Source: Varibaculum cambriense (GTDB lineage: Bacteria; Actinomycetota; Actinomycetes; Actinomycetales; Actinomycetaceae). From it: 64,000 nucleotides of DNA. Below are positions 54,556 through 63,047 of the stretch, one piece after another. The translations under genes and the position numbers were made by a program. Every line of letters starts with the position of its first letter. Position 1 is the first letter of the stretch. The DNA lies in assembly GCF_002848005.1 (NCBI RefSeq), contig NZ_PKHX01000001.1, forward strand, positions 1 through 64,000. The letters run 5' to 3'. The notes beneath the pieces were generated by a model. It did not search any database. It saw only the letters and a list, made by a program, of their open reading frames with translations, and was not told the DNA's origin.

Positions 54556-54906
54556 TTATTCCTTCCTTAAGGGTGTCACCTCAATAGACACCACTCTAAA
54601 CTCTTCCCCACTAATTATCTGCAGATCCCGCGACGAACATTCTTGACAGCGAAAATCCAACACTTCCCGCAATTCGGTGGTGGCCTTACATTCGCGGCAG
54701 CATACCACCGCCGGTATCTCAGTGATATTGAGCCGGGCAGGACCGCGTAAGGTATTTTTGCGAACTGCGCTCCAGGCGAAATGGAGAGCCTCGGGAACCA
54801 CCTGACGCAAGTGTCCTACCTCTAATTCGACCTCTAGCACCTCACGGCCAGCAGCGTTTCGCGACACTATCCGCGCCAGTTGACGCGAAAGCGCAACTTC
54901 GTGCAT
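54556..54906 (-). CDS. hypA: Hydrogenase nickel-insertion protein HypA, copy 2
   Basis: HypA of 116 residues with N-terminal Met-His-Glu and two zinc pairs (CREC and CQEC). It differs strongly from copy 1 at 48341-48697, so the two are not a recent duplication. The layout hypA-hypB suggests it serves HyaB. It is divergent from hypF with 120 bases between them. Confidence 0.9.
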   Translation of the reverse strand: MHEVALSRQLARIVSRNAAGREVLEVELEVGHLRQVVPEALHFAWSAVRKNTLRGPARLNITEIPAVVCCRECKATTELREVLDFRCQECSSRDLQIISGEEFRVVSIEVTPLRKE

Positions 54907-55026
54907 GACCCTCCTCGAATTCGTGACTTGCCGTTCACAGCGGGAACGTTCTTAACCTTACCCGCTTCCCTTCATTCGGGTTAGCGCTAGGGTGGAAGTG
55001 GTTATATTTTTACGAGGAGGGCGCAG

Positions 55027-57321
55027 ATGCGGCGAGCCTATCGCCTCCGAGGGGTAGTGCAAGGGGTAGGTTTTCGCCCCCACGTAGCCAAAGTAGCCAC
55101 CGATTTTCCGCTAACGGGATTCGTGGGAAACGACGACGAGTCAGTATTTATTGAAGCCCAAGGCACCGCCAGTGATATTGAAAACTTCATGGCGAAAATG
55201 CTAGCGACTCTACCTCCTCTGGCAAGCGTCCTCCAGAGCGTCGCCCGCGAGATTCCGGAGCAGGAGGACGAAAGCGGATTTAGGATTGTGTCTTCGCGGC
55301 GGCGTCCGGGCGCGCGTACCTTGATTCCCCCCGATACCGCCACCTGCCCGGACTGCTGCCAGGAAATGGTTGACCCTAATAATCGCCGTTACCATTACCC
55401 CTTTATTACCTGCACAAACTGTGGCCCGCGGGCAACTATTATGATGGATTTGCCCTATGACCGGGATACCACCACTATGGTTAAGTTCCCGATGTGTCCG
55501 GCCTGTAGGGCAGAATATACCGACCCGGAAAATCGGCGCTATCACGCGCAACCGGTGAGTTGTTTTGATTGCGGCCCAGTCTTGTGGGTGAGCGGATCTC
55601 AAAACCCGGTTTTGCGTCCTCCAGCGGGAGATCGCCGCCCTTTGATTGCCGCCGCCCTAGCTGAGGCGCGTGCGCGTTTGCGACGCGGAGAAATCCTGGC
55701 AGTCAAAGGTATCGGCGGTTTTCACCTGTTGTGCGATGCCCGCAATCAGGAGGCGGTGGCGCGGCTGCGCAAACGGAAGAATCGGGGGGATAAACCGTTT
55801 GCAGTCATGGCACCCAATATTAAGAATGCGAGGAGGCTGGCCGAGCTTAATGGTTCTCAGCTAGAGGAGCTATCCTCCCCCGCGCGTCCGATAGTGATCG
55901 CTCCTTTTGGCTCCGGATACGATTTAGCCCCCGCGGTGGCGCCCGGCTTGGGGGACGTGGGAATTTTATTGCCCTATGCCCCTTTGCACTTAGAACTTTT
56001 GAGCGCTGGATGTGCTGATATGGCGCTGGTGGCAACCTCGGGAAATCTGGCAGGCGAGCCACTGTGTTTTACCAATGAGGACGCGCTCGCGCGTTTGGCG
56101 GGAATAGCCGATGGTTTCGTTTTCCATGACCGCGATATTCACCTGCCGATGGAGGACTCAGTTTTCTTAGCGAACTCGCAAGTGACTATCCCTTCCCGTC
56201 GTTCGCGGGGCTATGCACCGCTGCCGGTGGCGCTGCCGCAGGCAGCCGCGGCACCTATCTTGGCGGTAGGGGGAGAACTAAAAAATTCATTCTGCCTGGC
56301 CAGTGGAGATTGGGCGCATATCTCGGGTCATATTGGGGATATGGGAACCCTGGCCAGCCAGGAGGCCTTGGACAGGGCGGTAACCCAAATGCTGAATTTC
56401 CAGCATTCTCGGCCGGAAAAAATTGTTTGCGACCTGCACCCTGCCTATTCCACGGTCAGTTGGGCTTCCCGTTTTGCCGAGCAGCGCGACATTGAGTTGT
56501 TACAGGTGCAGCACCATGTGGCGCACGCCTATAGCTTGTTGGCAGAACGCTCCCACCTGGAACCGGCGGTAGTCGTGGCAGTAGATGGCACCGGGTATGG
56601 CACCGATGGCACTATCTGGGGCGGGGAAATCCTGGAGATTGCGGGAGCTGCTTGGTACCGCCGTACTCACCTTCCATCGTTTAGCTTAGTGGGAGGCGAC
56701 CGGGCAGTGCGTTACCCCTGGCGAGTTGCCTTGGGGATTGCCCACGACTGGAATCTGGAATGGATTACCCCGAAAATCAGCGCTGAAATTGGGGATCGGC
56801 AAGGCAAAAGTGCCGAGTTAAAGCTGGTGAAAAGTCAGTTAAATAGTGGTTTTGGGGTAGTCGCCACCACTAGTTGCGGCAGATTATTTGATGCCGCGGC
56901 CGCCATATTAGGTATCTGCACAGAAGTAACCTACGAGGCACAGGCGGCTATGGAACTTGAGCACGCCGCCACCAGCTGGGCAAACAGGCATATAGGCGCA
57001 CCAGCTTTGCGCTTTAATAGCTACCGGGAACTTTTTGAAATGCTCGCTGAGGAAGAGCGGGAAGTCGGAGAGCGCGCCTGGCAGTTCCATCTGGGACTGG
57101 CGCAGCTATTGACTACCCAGGCTGAGGAAAATGCCCAAAAAGCGGGGATCAAAACCGTGGGGCTGACCGGCGGGGTTGCCCTGAATCGCCTATTTAGCAG
57201 CCATTTTATCCGGATTATGCGCGAAGGCGGCTATGAAGTCTTGACCCATAAAACCGTTCCCCCAAATGATGGGGGGCTGAGCCTAGGGCAGGCGTGGGCA
57301 GCAGTTTTAGGAGCTTGTTAG
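55027..57321 (+). CDS. hypF: Carbamoyltransferase HypF
   Basis: Protein of 764 residues that makes the cyanide ligand precursor from carbamoyl phosphate. In order: acylphosphatase domain (RGVVQGVGFRPHVAKVA, about 8-90), two zinc-finger motifs (CPDCCQEM with CTNC, and CPACRAEY with CFDC), YrdC-like domain (about 200-390), and Kae1-like carbamoyltransferase domain with HHVAHAYSLLAE and DGTGYGTDGTIWGGE. GAGGAGGGC precedes the ATG. It runs opposite to hypAB. Confidence 0.97.
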   Translation: MRRAYRLRGVVQGVGFRPHVAKVATDFPLTGFVGNDDESVFIEAQGTASDIENFMAKMLATLPPLASVLQSVAREIPEQEDESGFRIVSSRRRPGARTLIPPDTATCPDCCQEMVDPNNRRYHYPFITCTNCGPRATIMMDLPYDRDTTTMVKFPMCPACRAEYTDPENRRYHAQPVSCFDCGPVLWVSGSQNPVLRPPAGDRRPLIAAALAEARARLRRGEILAVKGIGGFHLLCDARNQEAVARLRKRKNRGDKPFAVMAPNIKNARRLAELNGSQLEELSSPARPIVIAPFGSGYDLAPAVAPGLGDVGILLPYAPLHLELLSAGCADMALVATSGNLAGEPLCFTNEDALARLAGIADGFVFHDRDIHLPMEDSVFLANSQVTIPSRRSRGYAPLPVALPQAAAAPILAVGGELKNSFCLASGDWAHISGHIGDMGTLASQEALDRAVTQMLNFQHSRPEKIVCDLHPAYSTVSWASRFAEQRDIELLQVQHHVAHAYSLLAERSHLEPAVVVAVDGTGYGTDGTIWGGEILEIAGAAWYRRTHLPSFSLVGGDRAVRYPWRVALGIAHDWNLEWITPKISAEIGDRQGKSAELKLVKSQLNSGFGVVATTSCGRLFDAAAAILGICTEVTYEAQAAMELEHAATSWANRHIGAPALRFNSYRELFEMLAEEEREVGERAWQFHLGLAQLLTTQAEENAQKAGIKTVGLTGGVALNRLFSSHFIRIMREGGYEVLTHKTVPPNDGGLSLGQAWAAVLGAC

Positions 57322-57372
57322 CAGCACTGTTGGCACCTGCTAATCTGCTTTTACCTGCTAACTTTAAGCCGG

Positions 57373-58569
57373 CTAGCAGATTCGCGGCAGCGGATCGCCC
57401 ACCAACATATCGATCATCCGGGTCCCCCCGAAAGCGGTCACCATTACTACCGATGACTCTGGTTTTGAAACTACCCGCCCGATATTGGCGGCTTCTTCCC
57501 CGCCGGGCAGTGCTCGCAAAGCTGCCAGCGCCGTATCTACCTGGTCGGCGGGCACTACCGCGCAGAACATGCCTTCGTTCGCTACATAGATGGGATCGAT
57601 GCCGAGCATATCGCAGGCACCCCGGGTCATATCGTGTACCGGGAGGGATTCGTCCTCGATCGCTATCCCCCATCCGGTAGCTACCGCTAGTTCATTCAGT
57701 ACTGTTCCCAGGCCGCCGCGAGTAGCATCGCGCATCCAACGAGTCTGCGGAACCGCCGTCATTAACGCTTCTACCAGGTGATTAACCGCCCGAGTATCCG
57801 ATTTAATGGGGGCTTCTATCGCCAGGTCACCGCGTGCCATCATCACTGACATCCCGTGATCGGCAATCGCTCCGGAAACAATAATGCGGTCTCCCCGCTG
57901 CACCTGGCTAGCACCCAGCTGACGATCACCTGGCACAATCCCGATGCCAGCGGTGTTGATAAAAAGTTTGTCTCCGCTGCCTTTGGGAACCACTTTGGTG
58001 TCGCCAGTAACGATTCGTACCCCCGCGTTCTCGGCGGCCTCGCGCATCGCCTGTACTTCCCGACGCAAATCCGCAATCGGTAGACCCTCTTCTAAAATAA
58101 AACCGGCACTAATCACCTTGGGAATGGCACCAGATACCGCAAGGTCATTGACGGTACCATTGACCGCCAGCTCCCCGATAGAACCACCAGGGAAGACGAT
58201 AGGGTTAACTACATAAGAATCGGTAGACATTGCCAGCTTGCCGCCGCCGCAGTCAGCGTCCTCGCTACCGGCTACCTCACCTAGCAGTTCTGCTAGGGGC
58301 AGCACCCCGGCATCGGTTAGTTCCGCAAGTACCTCGTTGCCATAACCAGAAACAAACACTTGATCAACTAGGGCGGCGGAGGCTTTCCCCCCGGCGCCGT
58401 GCGAGAGCGTCACGTAGTCGTCTTTGAGTTTCATTCCCCGGCTGCGTACCCGCGCGATATTGGAGTTTACTTTAAGTTCATCTTTATTAAGGCGGTTTTT
58501 CGGATCCACTCTTTGATAATCGCACAAACCGGCACCGATTTTCATCTTTGATAGCGCTGACAATTGCAA
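57373..58569 (-). CDS. hypE: Hydrogenase maturation dehydratase HypE
   Basis: PurM-like ATPase of up to 398 residues that dehydrates the carbamoyl group on its C-terminal cysteine to thiocyanate. The C-terminus ends PRIC, giving that cysteine. YVTLSHGAGGKASAAL is the HypE start of the conserved core. The true start is unclear: ATG at 58569, ATG at 58545 or ATG at 58434 (MKLKDDY) are possible, and none has a strong ribosome-binding site. It is on the minus strand between hypF and hypC copy 2, which are both on the plus strand. Confidence 0.93.
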   Translation of the reverse strand: MQLSALSKMKIGAGLCDYQRVDPKNRLNKDELKVNSNIARVRSRGMKLKDDYVTLSHGAGGKASAALVDQVFVSGYGNEVLAELTDAGVLPLAELLGEVAGSEDADCGGGKLAMSTDSYVVNPIVFPGGSIGELAVNGTVNDLAVSGAIPKVISAGFILEEGLPIADLRREVQAMREAAENAGVRIVTGDTKVVPKGSGDKLFINTAGIGIVPGDRQLGASQVQRGDRIIVSGAIADHGMSVMMARGDLAIEAPIKSDTRAVNHLVEALMTAVPQTRWMRDATRGGLGTVLNELAVATGWGIAIEDESLPVHDMTRGACDMLGIDPIYVANEGMFCAVVPADQVDTALAALRALPGGEEAANIGRVVSKPESSVVMVTAFGGTRMIDMLVGDPLPRIC

Positions 58570-58604
58570 GTAACCTGGAAAGTAGTTAGCTCAAGGAGGG
58601 TTCT

Positions 58605-58871
58605 ATGTGCTTGGGAGTTCCTGCCGAGATCGTGGCGTTCGATGAAAATGAAAGCGGTCGTGCCAAGGTTTCGCTATCTGGGGTGGAACGGATGATTTCC
58701 ACAGATTTGCTGGCAGACGAGGGTTTAAAAGTCGGCGACTGGGTGCTGGTACACGTGGGATTTGCGATGTCGCAGATTGACGCCCAAGAGGCCGCCACTA
58801 CTTTAGATCAGATTAGAAAACTGGGGCAGTTTGAAGACGAACTAGAGCAATTTAAAACCACCTCGGTTTAA
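58605..58871 (+). CDS. hypC: Hydrogenase maturation chaperone HypC, copy 2
   Basis: HypC of 88 residues, MCLGVPAEIV with Cys2. It is followed after 48 bases by hypD, its partner in building the Fe(CN)2CO unit. AAGGAGGG precedes the ATG. It probably serves HyaB, while copy 1 at 46774 lies with the HoxH-like gene. Confidence 0.93.
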   Translation: MCLGVPAEIVAFDENESGRAKVSLSGVERMISTDLLADEGLKVGDWVLVHVGFAMSQIDAQEAATTLDQIRKLGQFEDELEQFKTTSV

Positions 58872-58919
58872 CCGGCTCTTGCTACCAGAATCTTTTGACC
58901 GCGAAAAGAGATAGAATAT

Positions 58920-60068
58920 ATGAAGTACGTTGACGAATTCCGTGACCCCGAGTTTGCTCGCAAACTGGTAGAACGCATCAATGCGGAAGCCAAACACTTT
59001 GAGCGCCCACTAGCGTTTATGGAGATTTGTGGCGGACATACCCACACCATTTACCGGCACGGTCTCGAGCATCTTTTGCCAGAAAACGTGCAGTTCATTC
59101 ACGGTCCCGGCTGCCCGGTGTGTGTCATCCCCATGGGACGGGTAGATGACGCCCTCTGGCTAGCTAATCAGCCCGATGTCATTTTGACGACTTTCGGGGA
59201 CATGATGCGGGTACCGGGCTCTAAAGAATCCCTACTGCAGGCGAGGGCGCGTGGACGCGACGTCCGTTTCGTTTACTCTCCCCTGGATGCTTTAAAAATT
59301 GCGAAAGAAAATCCGGATAAGAAGGTAATTTTCTTTGCGATTGGGTTTGAAACTACCGCCCCTTCCACCGCGGTTACTCTGGTAGCTGCCAAGAAACAGC
59401 AGATAAAGAACTTTTCCGTGTTTTCTAATCACGTGAAGATTGAGCCGCCCTTGCGCGCGATTGTGGGCGCTGATGAAACCCGGATTGATGGTTTTATTGG
59501 ACCGGGTCACGTGGCCACCGTTGTCGGCTCCGATGCCTTCAAATTCTTGCCGAAAGAATATAACAAACCGGTGGTAGTAACTGGGTTTGAGCCGCTCGAT
59601 ATTTTGCAGTCGGTAGCGATGCTAATCGACCAATACCTCTCGGGAGCGGTTGAACGGGGTGAAGCACGAGTCGAAAATCAGTATTCGCGGGTAGTGCGCC
59701 CCGAAGGTAATCTGGCTGCCCTCAGGCTACTTGACCGAGTATTTTCTACCCGAGACACTTTCGAGTGGCGCGGTCTCGGCTGGATGCCCTACTCCGGGAT
59801 GGGGATTTCCGAGGAATTCGCCGCCTGGGATGCCGAGCGCCTGTACCAGGTACCGGGAGTGCGAGTTCCCGATCCCCCAGCCTGTGAATGCGGATCGGTG
59901 CTCACTGGACGGATTAAGCCTTGGGAATGCAAAGTATTCGGCACTGCCTGTTCCCCGGAGAAACCCATCGGTACCTGTATGGTTTCCCCCGAAGGTGCAT
60001 GCGCTGCGTTCTATAACTTCGGACGCATTGACCGGGAAACCGCCCACGCCATCGTCATCGAAGATTAA
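58920..60068 (+). CDS. hypD: Hydrogenase maturation protein HypD
   Basis: Iron-sulfur scaffold of 382 residues. Visible motifs are FMEICGGHTHTIYRHG, HGPGCPVC and TFGDMMRVPG for iron-site assembly, and C-terminal cysteines (CECGSVL, CKVFGTAC, GTCMV, GACAAFYNFG) for its 4Fe-4S cluster. Co-transcribed with hypC copy 2. It is followed by a perfect hairpin at 60171-60204. Confidence 0.97.
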   Translation: MKYVDEFRDPEFARKLVERINAEAKHFERPLAFMEICGGHTHTIYRHGLEHLLPENVQFIHGPGCPVCVIPMGRVDDALWLANQPDVILTTFGDMMRVPGSKESLLQARARGRDVRFVYSPLDALKIAKENPDKKVIFFAIGFETTAPSTAVTLVAAKKQQIKNFSVFSNHVKIEPPLRAIVGADETRIDGFIGPGHVATVVGSDAFKFLPKEYNKPVVVTGFEPLDILQSVAMLIDQYLSGAVERGEARVENQYSRVVRPEGNLAALRLLDRVFSTRDTFEWRGLGWMPYSGMGISEEFAAWDAERLYQVPGVRVPDPPACECGSVLTGRIKPWECKVFGTACSPEKPIGTCMVSPEGACAAFYNFGRIDRETAHAIVIED

Positions 60069-60170
60069 ACTTCCCTGCCTCTGGGTTTGGTGTCTGAATT
60101 TTCATTCTGGCAAATTTAAATTTCGGCGGGTTTACGGGGTTTAAACTTTTTTAGTGAAGGTTTCCCCCGC

Positions 60171-60204
60171 ATAAACGGCTACTGGTGTTGCAGTAGCCGT
60201 TTAT
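60171..60204 (+). terminator. Hairpin after hypD
   Basis: Perfect 14-bp arms ATAAACGGCTACTG and CAGTAGCCGTTTAT around a six-base loop. No T-run follows on the plus strand. It ends 21 bases before the next ATG at 60226, so it either terminates hypCD or sits in the leader of the next gene. Confidence 0.55.
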
Positions 60205-60225
60205 CTCTTATCAAGGAGTATTGTC

Positions 60226-61767
60226 ATGTCCCCGAGTAACTACCCCGAACCACCGATGGGTAACCAAGGATACAACTACCCAAGTAATCCCCCTGGGTAT
60301 CCGCAACAGCCGGTCGCCTCGCCGACTCCGGCAGGTTTTCCTCCCAATGGCGGTTATCCCGGGGGCTACCCGAATCCCGCGAATCAAAACGACGCCGGGG
60401 AGAAAACTCGAAAAAGACTGATTTTTATTTCTTGTTTCTTGTGCATTGTGCTGATTCTATGCTGTATTGGTGGCCTGTGGATTTTCAATAAGCAACAGGC
60501 AGAAAATGCTGCCTGGCAAGCCGCTCACCAGTATCAAGCGGTAAAGATTGACGTAACCGGCTCTCAGTACACTCCCGAGAAAGCTACTTTCGTACCTATC
60601 CGCATCCAAGGTACAGATCTAGATAAGAAAAAAGTAGATAAACGGGTCAAGTTTTTCCCGATGAGAACTAAGGTGAAGCTCTTGCGGGGAAGCTACAACC
60701 TGAAGATAGAAGCCTCTCCTATCCAAAATGATGGACGTATCTACAACATCCCGGAAAAAGCAGTTCCTATCAAGGTTACGGCACCACCCAAAAAGAAAAC
60801 TGATAGCGGTAAGACTCAAGACAGCGGAACCAGCAATGAGGGCGCATCAGAAAATACACCAGGAGCCCCGGAAGAATGTACTTCCTGCGAGGCTCCTTCG
60901 GTAAGTTTCGACCTGGAACCGATTGCTCCCGAAAATGTCACTGATGAACAGCTTGAACAGTTAAAGAAGGTTTACGGCGAATACGGGATGGAAGACCAGG
61001 AGGTCACCCAGCAAGTCCAAGTGGTAACTGACGCTCGCCAAGCCAAGAAAGACGAGATTGCGAGAGCCGAGGCGGAAGAAAAAGCTCGCCAAGAGGCTGC
61101 TGCTCGGGCAGCGCGTGAAGCTGCAGCCGCTAAAGCTAAACGGGAGGCTGCCGCCCGAGCCCAACGCCAGCAGGCTCAAATACCAACACCAACCATCGCA
61201 GATGGGATGGGAAAACCGGTTATCTATCTGTATCCCACTAAGAAAACCAAGGTGAACGTCAAGATTAAAATCAATCCTGACCTGGGAGAGCTCACTACCA
61301 CCTACCCGAAGTATCCGGCAAAGGGTGGCTGGAAGGTAACGGCTAACCCCAACGGTTTACTCAGCGGCTACGGAAACACCTATAACTACCTCTATTGGGA
61401 AGGGCTGTCTTACAAGTTCCCTTGGGATTTCTCTCGCGGCTTTGTAGTTAAAGGCTCTGACTCGGCTAAGTTCTTAGAAAAGTCGCTCCCCAAACTGGGA
61501 CTGAATCGGCGCGAAGCCAATGAATTCATTGTTTATTGGCTGCCCAAGATGGAGGCCAATAAGTGGAACCTGGTTTCTTTCCAAGGCAAGAACTACACTG
61601 ACAACGCCAAGTTGCAGGTTTCCCCGAAGCCGAAAACCACTATTCGGGTTTATATGGCTTTCAAGGCGCTGGACAAGCCGATCAAGGTTAAGCCGCAAAC
61701 TCTGAAAGCCCCCAAGCGCAGCGGATTCACAGTCATCGAATGGGGTGGAACCGAAGTCAAGAAATAG
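60226..61767 (+). CDS. Membrane-anchored protein with C-terminal KPVIYLYP domain
   Basis: Protein of 513 residues. Residues 1-60 are rich in Pro, Gly, Tyr and Asn (repeated GYP and YPN), as in many actinobacterial tails. A single membrane segment lies at about 65-87. Then follow a beta-rich segment (100-190), an acidic linker with a CTSC pair (218-221), an Ala/Glu/Arg/Lys coiled-coil (270-318) and a compact domain from GKPVIYLYPTKKTKV (329) to EWGG near the end. I have seen the KPVIYLYP domain as an uncharacterised family in other bacteria; its function is unknown to me. AAGGAG lies 8 bases before the ATG. Confidence 0.75.
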   Translation: MSPSNYPEPPMGNQGYNYPSNPPGYPQQPVASPTPAGFPPNGGYPGGYPNPANQNDAGEKTRKRLIFISCFLCIVLILCCIGGLWIFNKQQAENAAWQAAHQYQAVKIDVTGSQYTPEKATFVPIRIQGTDLDKKKVDKRVKFFPMRTKVKLLRGSYNLKIEASPIQNDGRIYNIPEKAVPIKVTAPPKKKTDSGKTQDSGTSNEGASENTPGAPEECTSCEAPSVSFDLEPIAPENVTDEQLEQLKKVYGEYGMEDQEVTQQVQVVTDARQAKKDEIARAEAEEKARQEAAARAAREAAAAKAKREAAARAQRQQAQIPTPTIADGMGKPVIYLYPTKKTKVNVKIKINPDLGELTTTYPKYPAKGGWKVTANPNGLLSGYGNTYNYLYWEGLSYKFPWDFSRGFVVKGSDSAKFLEKSLPKLGLNRREANEFIVYWLPKMEANKWNLVSFQGKNYTDNAKLQVSPKPKTTIRVYMAFKALDKPIKVKPQTLKAPKRSGFTVIEWGGTEVKK

Positions 61768-61776
61768 CTTTTCTAT

Positions 61777-61805
61777 ACGAGGGGGCGAGATTTTTCCTCC
61801 CCCGT
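61777..61805. repeat. Minimal hairpin related to the nested repeats, copy D
   Basis: ACGAGGGGG and CCTCCCCCGT pair around CGAGATTTTT. The left part equals the left arm of copy B, as though both ends of an element were joined without the middle. It starts 10 bases after a stop codon, so it can act as a terminator. Confidence 0.65.
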
Positions 61806-61850
61806 AGCACGTGCTATGCCGCTAGTGAATCATGCATAAAAAGGGTTAAG

Positions 61851-61953
61851 CATGCGGGGGATAGTTTTTCCTCCTGCCCAAAATCCCTATTTACCTGCGG
61901 CAAATAGGGATTTACGCCCGCCCAACCTATCGGATAAAACTATCCCCCGCATG
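61851..61953. repeat. Nested palindromic element, copy C (inverted)
   Basis: Perfect 18-bp outer arms CATGCGGGGGATAGTTTT (61851-61868) and complement (61936-61953). The inner hairpin has 12-bp arms AAATCCCTATTT (61881-61892) and AAATAGGGATTT (61902-61913), unrelated in sequence to those of A and B. TTTTTCCTCCTGCCCA and TATCGGATAAAA match the conserved parts of A and B in reverse, so it is inserted the other way round. Confidence 0.85.
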
Positions 61954-61983
61954 AAGCCGGTTTGGTACGCGAAAGCGTCCTAA

Positions 61984-62091
61984 ACGAGGGGGCGAGATTT
62001 TATCCGAGCAGGCGCGGTGGGCATAAGAATTCGGAAAACGTCGCTACGTTTTCCGAATTCTTGGGCGGGAGGAAAAATCTCGCCCCCGCGT
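61984..62091. repeat. Nested palindromic element, copy B
   Basis: Outer arms ACGAGGGGGCGAGATTTT (61984-62001) and 62074-62091, with one mismatch, enclose a perfect 17-bp inner hairpin (62025-62041 with 62046-62062) whose core AAGAATTCGGAAAA is the same as in copy A. The conserved pieces TTTTATCCGAGCAG and TTGGGCGGGAGGAAAAA are identical in A. It ends 13 bases before the miaA stop. Confidence 0.87.
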
Positions 62092-62103
62092 AACGCGTTG
62101 CTA

Positions 62104-63039
62104 CTACTTGATTTCGAGGAGGGTTAAGGCTTGGTCTAAGTTGGCGGATGCGCCGGCTTCGCCGTCTAGCCAATGGATTCTGGGGTCTTTGCGGAACCAT
62201 TTGCGCTGTTTGCGAGCTAATTGCCGGGTTTGCAGCGCTATTTGTTCTGCCGCCTCTTCGCGGGTGATTTTTCCGGCTAGCAAGTCCATAACCGCCTGGT
62301 AACCGGTGGCGCGGCAGGCCGTAGGAGTATCTGCCAGTCCCTGTTTTTCTAGCTCCGCGACTTCTTCGATAAATCCTTGCGTAAGCATTTGGGAGGTGCG
62401 CTGGCTAATGCGTTCATCAAGCACTGCTAGCGGCCATTTGATTCCCAGCTGCACAGCAGGCTGGAAGTATTCCCGCCGCGGCATAGTGGCAGAAAATTTC
62501 TTGCCGGTCAGTTCATAGACTTCTAGGGCGCGGATGACGCGGCGTTCATTAGCCGGCACGATTCTTACGGCGGATTCCGGATCAACTTCGAAGAGACGTT
62601 GATACATTTTTTCTGCCCCCAGCTGTGCTGCTTGGGCTTCTAGCCACGCTCTAATACCGCTATCTGTTCCGGGGAACTCGATTTTATCCAGGGCGGCGCG
62701 CACATAGAGCCCGCTCCCGCCTACCAGCATCGGGAGCGCTTTGCGCGTACGAATCTGCTCAATCACCTGGCGGCAACTGCGCTGATAGGCGGCTACTGAG
62801 GCTTTTTCCTCAAGTGTCAAAACATCGAGTAGGTGGTGCGGAATTCCTCCGCGCTCCTCTCGGGAAACTTTCGCGGTTCCAATATCCATGCCTCGATAAA
62901 GCTGGAAAGCATCAGCAGAAATAATCTCGCAGGCGACTCCGCGTTCCCCTAAAGCTGCAGCTAGCTGCAAGGAAAAACCAGATTTTCCGCTGGCAGTGAG
63001 TCCTACTACCGCTACTAGTGGAAGTTTGGAGGCATCCAT
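62104..63039 (-). CDS. miaA: tRNA dimethylallyltransferase
   Basis: Isopentenyl transferase of 311 residues that modifies A37 of tRNAs reading U-starting codons. The P-loop reads VVGLTASGKSGFS, and the DMDIGTAK-like motif (here MDIGTAKVS), GGSGLYVRA and the DERISQRT stretch are typical. It starts 9 bases after miaB, whose product acts next in the same pathway. Confidence 0.96.
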   Translation of the reverse strand: MDASKLPLVAVVGLTASGKSGFSLQLAAALGERGVACEIISADAFQLYRGMDIGTAKVSREERGGIPHHLLDVLTLEEKASVAAYQRSCRQVIEQIRTRKALPMLVGGSGLYVRAALDKIEFPGTDSGIRAWLEAQAAQLGAEKMYQRLFEVDPESAVRIVPANERRVIRALEVYELTGKKFSATMPRREYFQPAVQLGIKWPLAVLDERISQRTSQMLTQGFIEEVAELEKQGLADTPTACRATGYQAVMDLLAGKITREEAAEQIALQTRQLARKQRKWFRKDPRIHWLDGEAGASANLDQALTLLEIK

Positions 63040-63047
63040 AAAGCTAC

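Larger units (their letters stand above)
61768..62103. other. Intergenic region with three palindromic repeats
   Basis: A 336-base gap between convergent genes, filled by a minimal hairpin (copy D), copy C and copy B of the nested repeat family. No coding sequence is seen. Confidence 0.85.
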
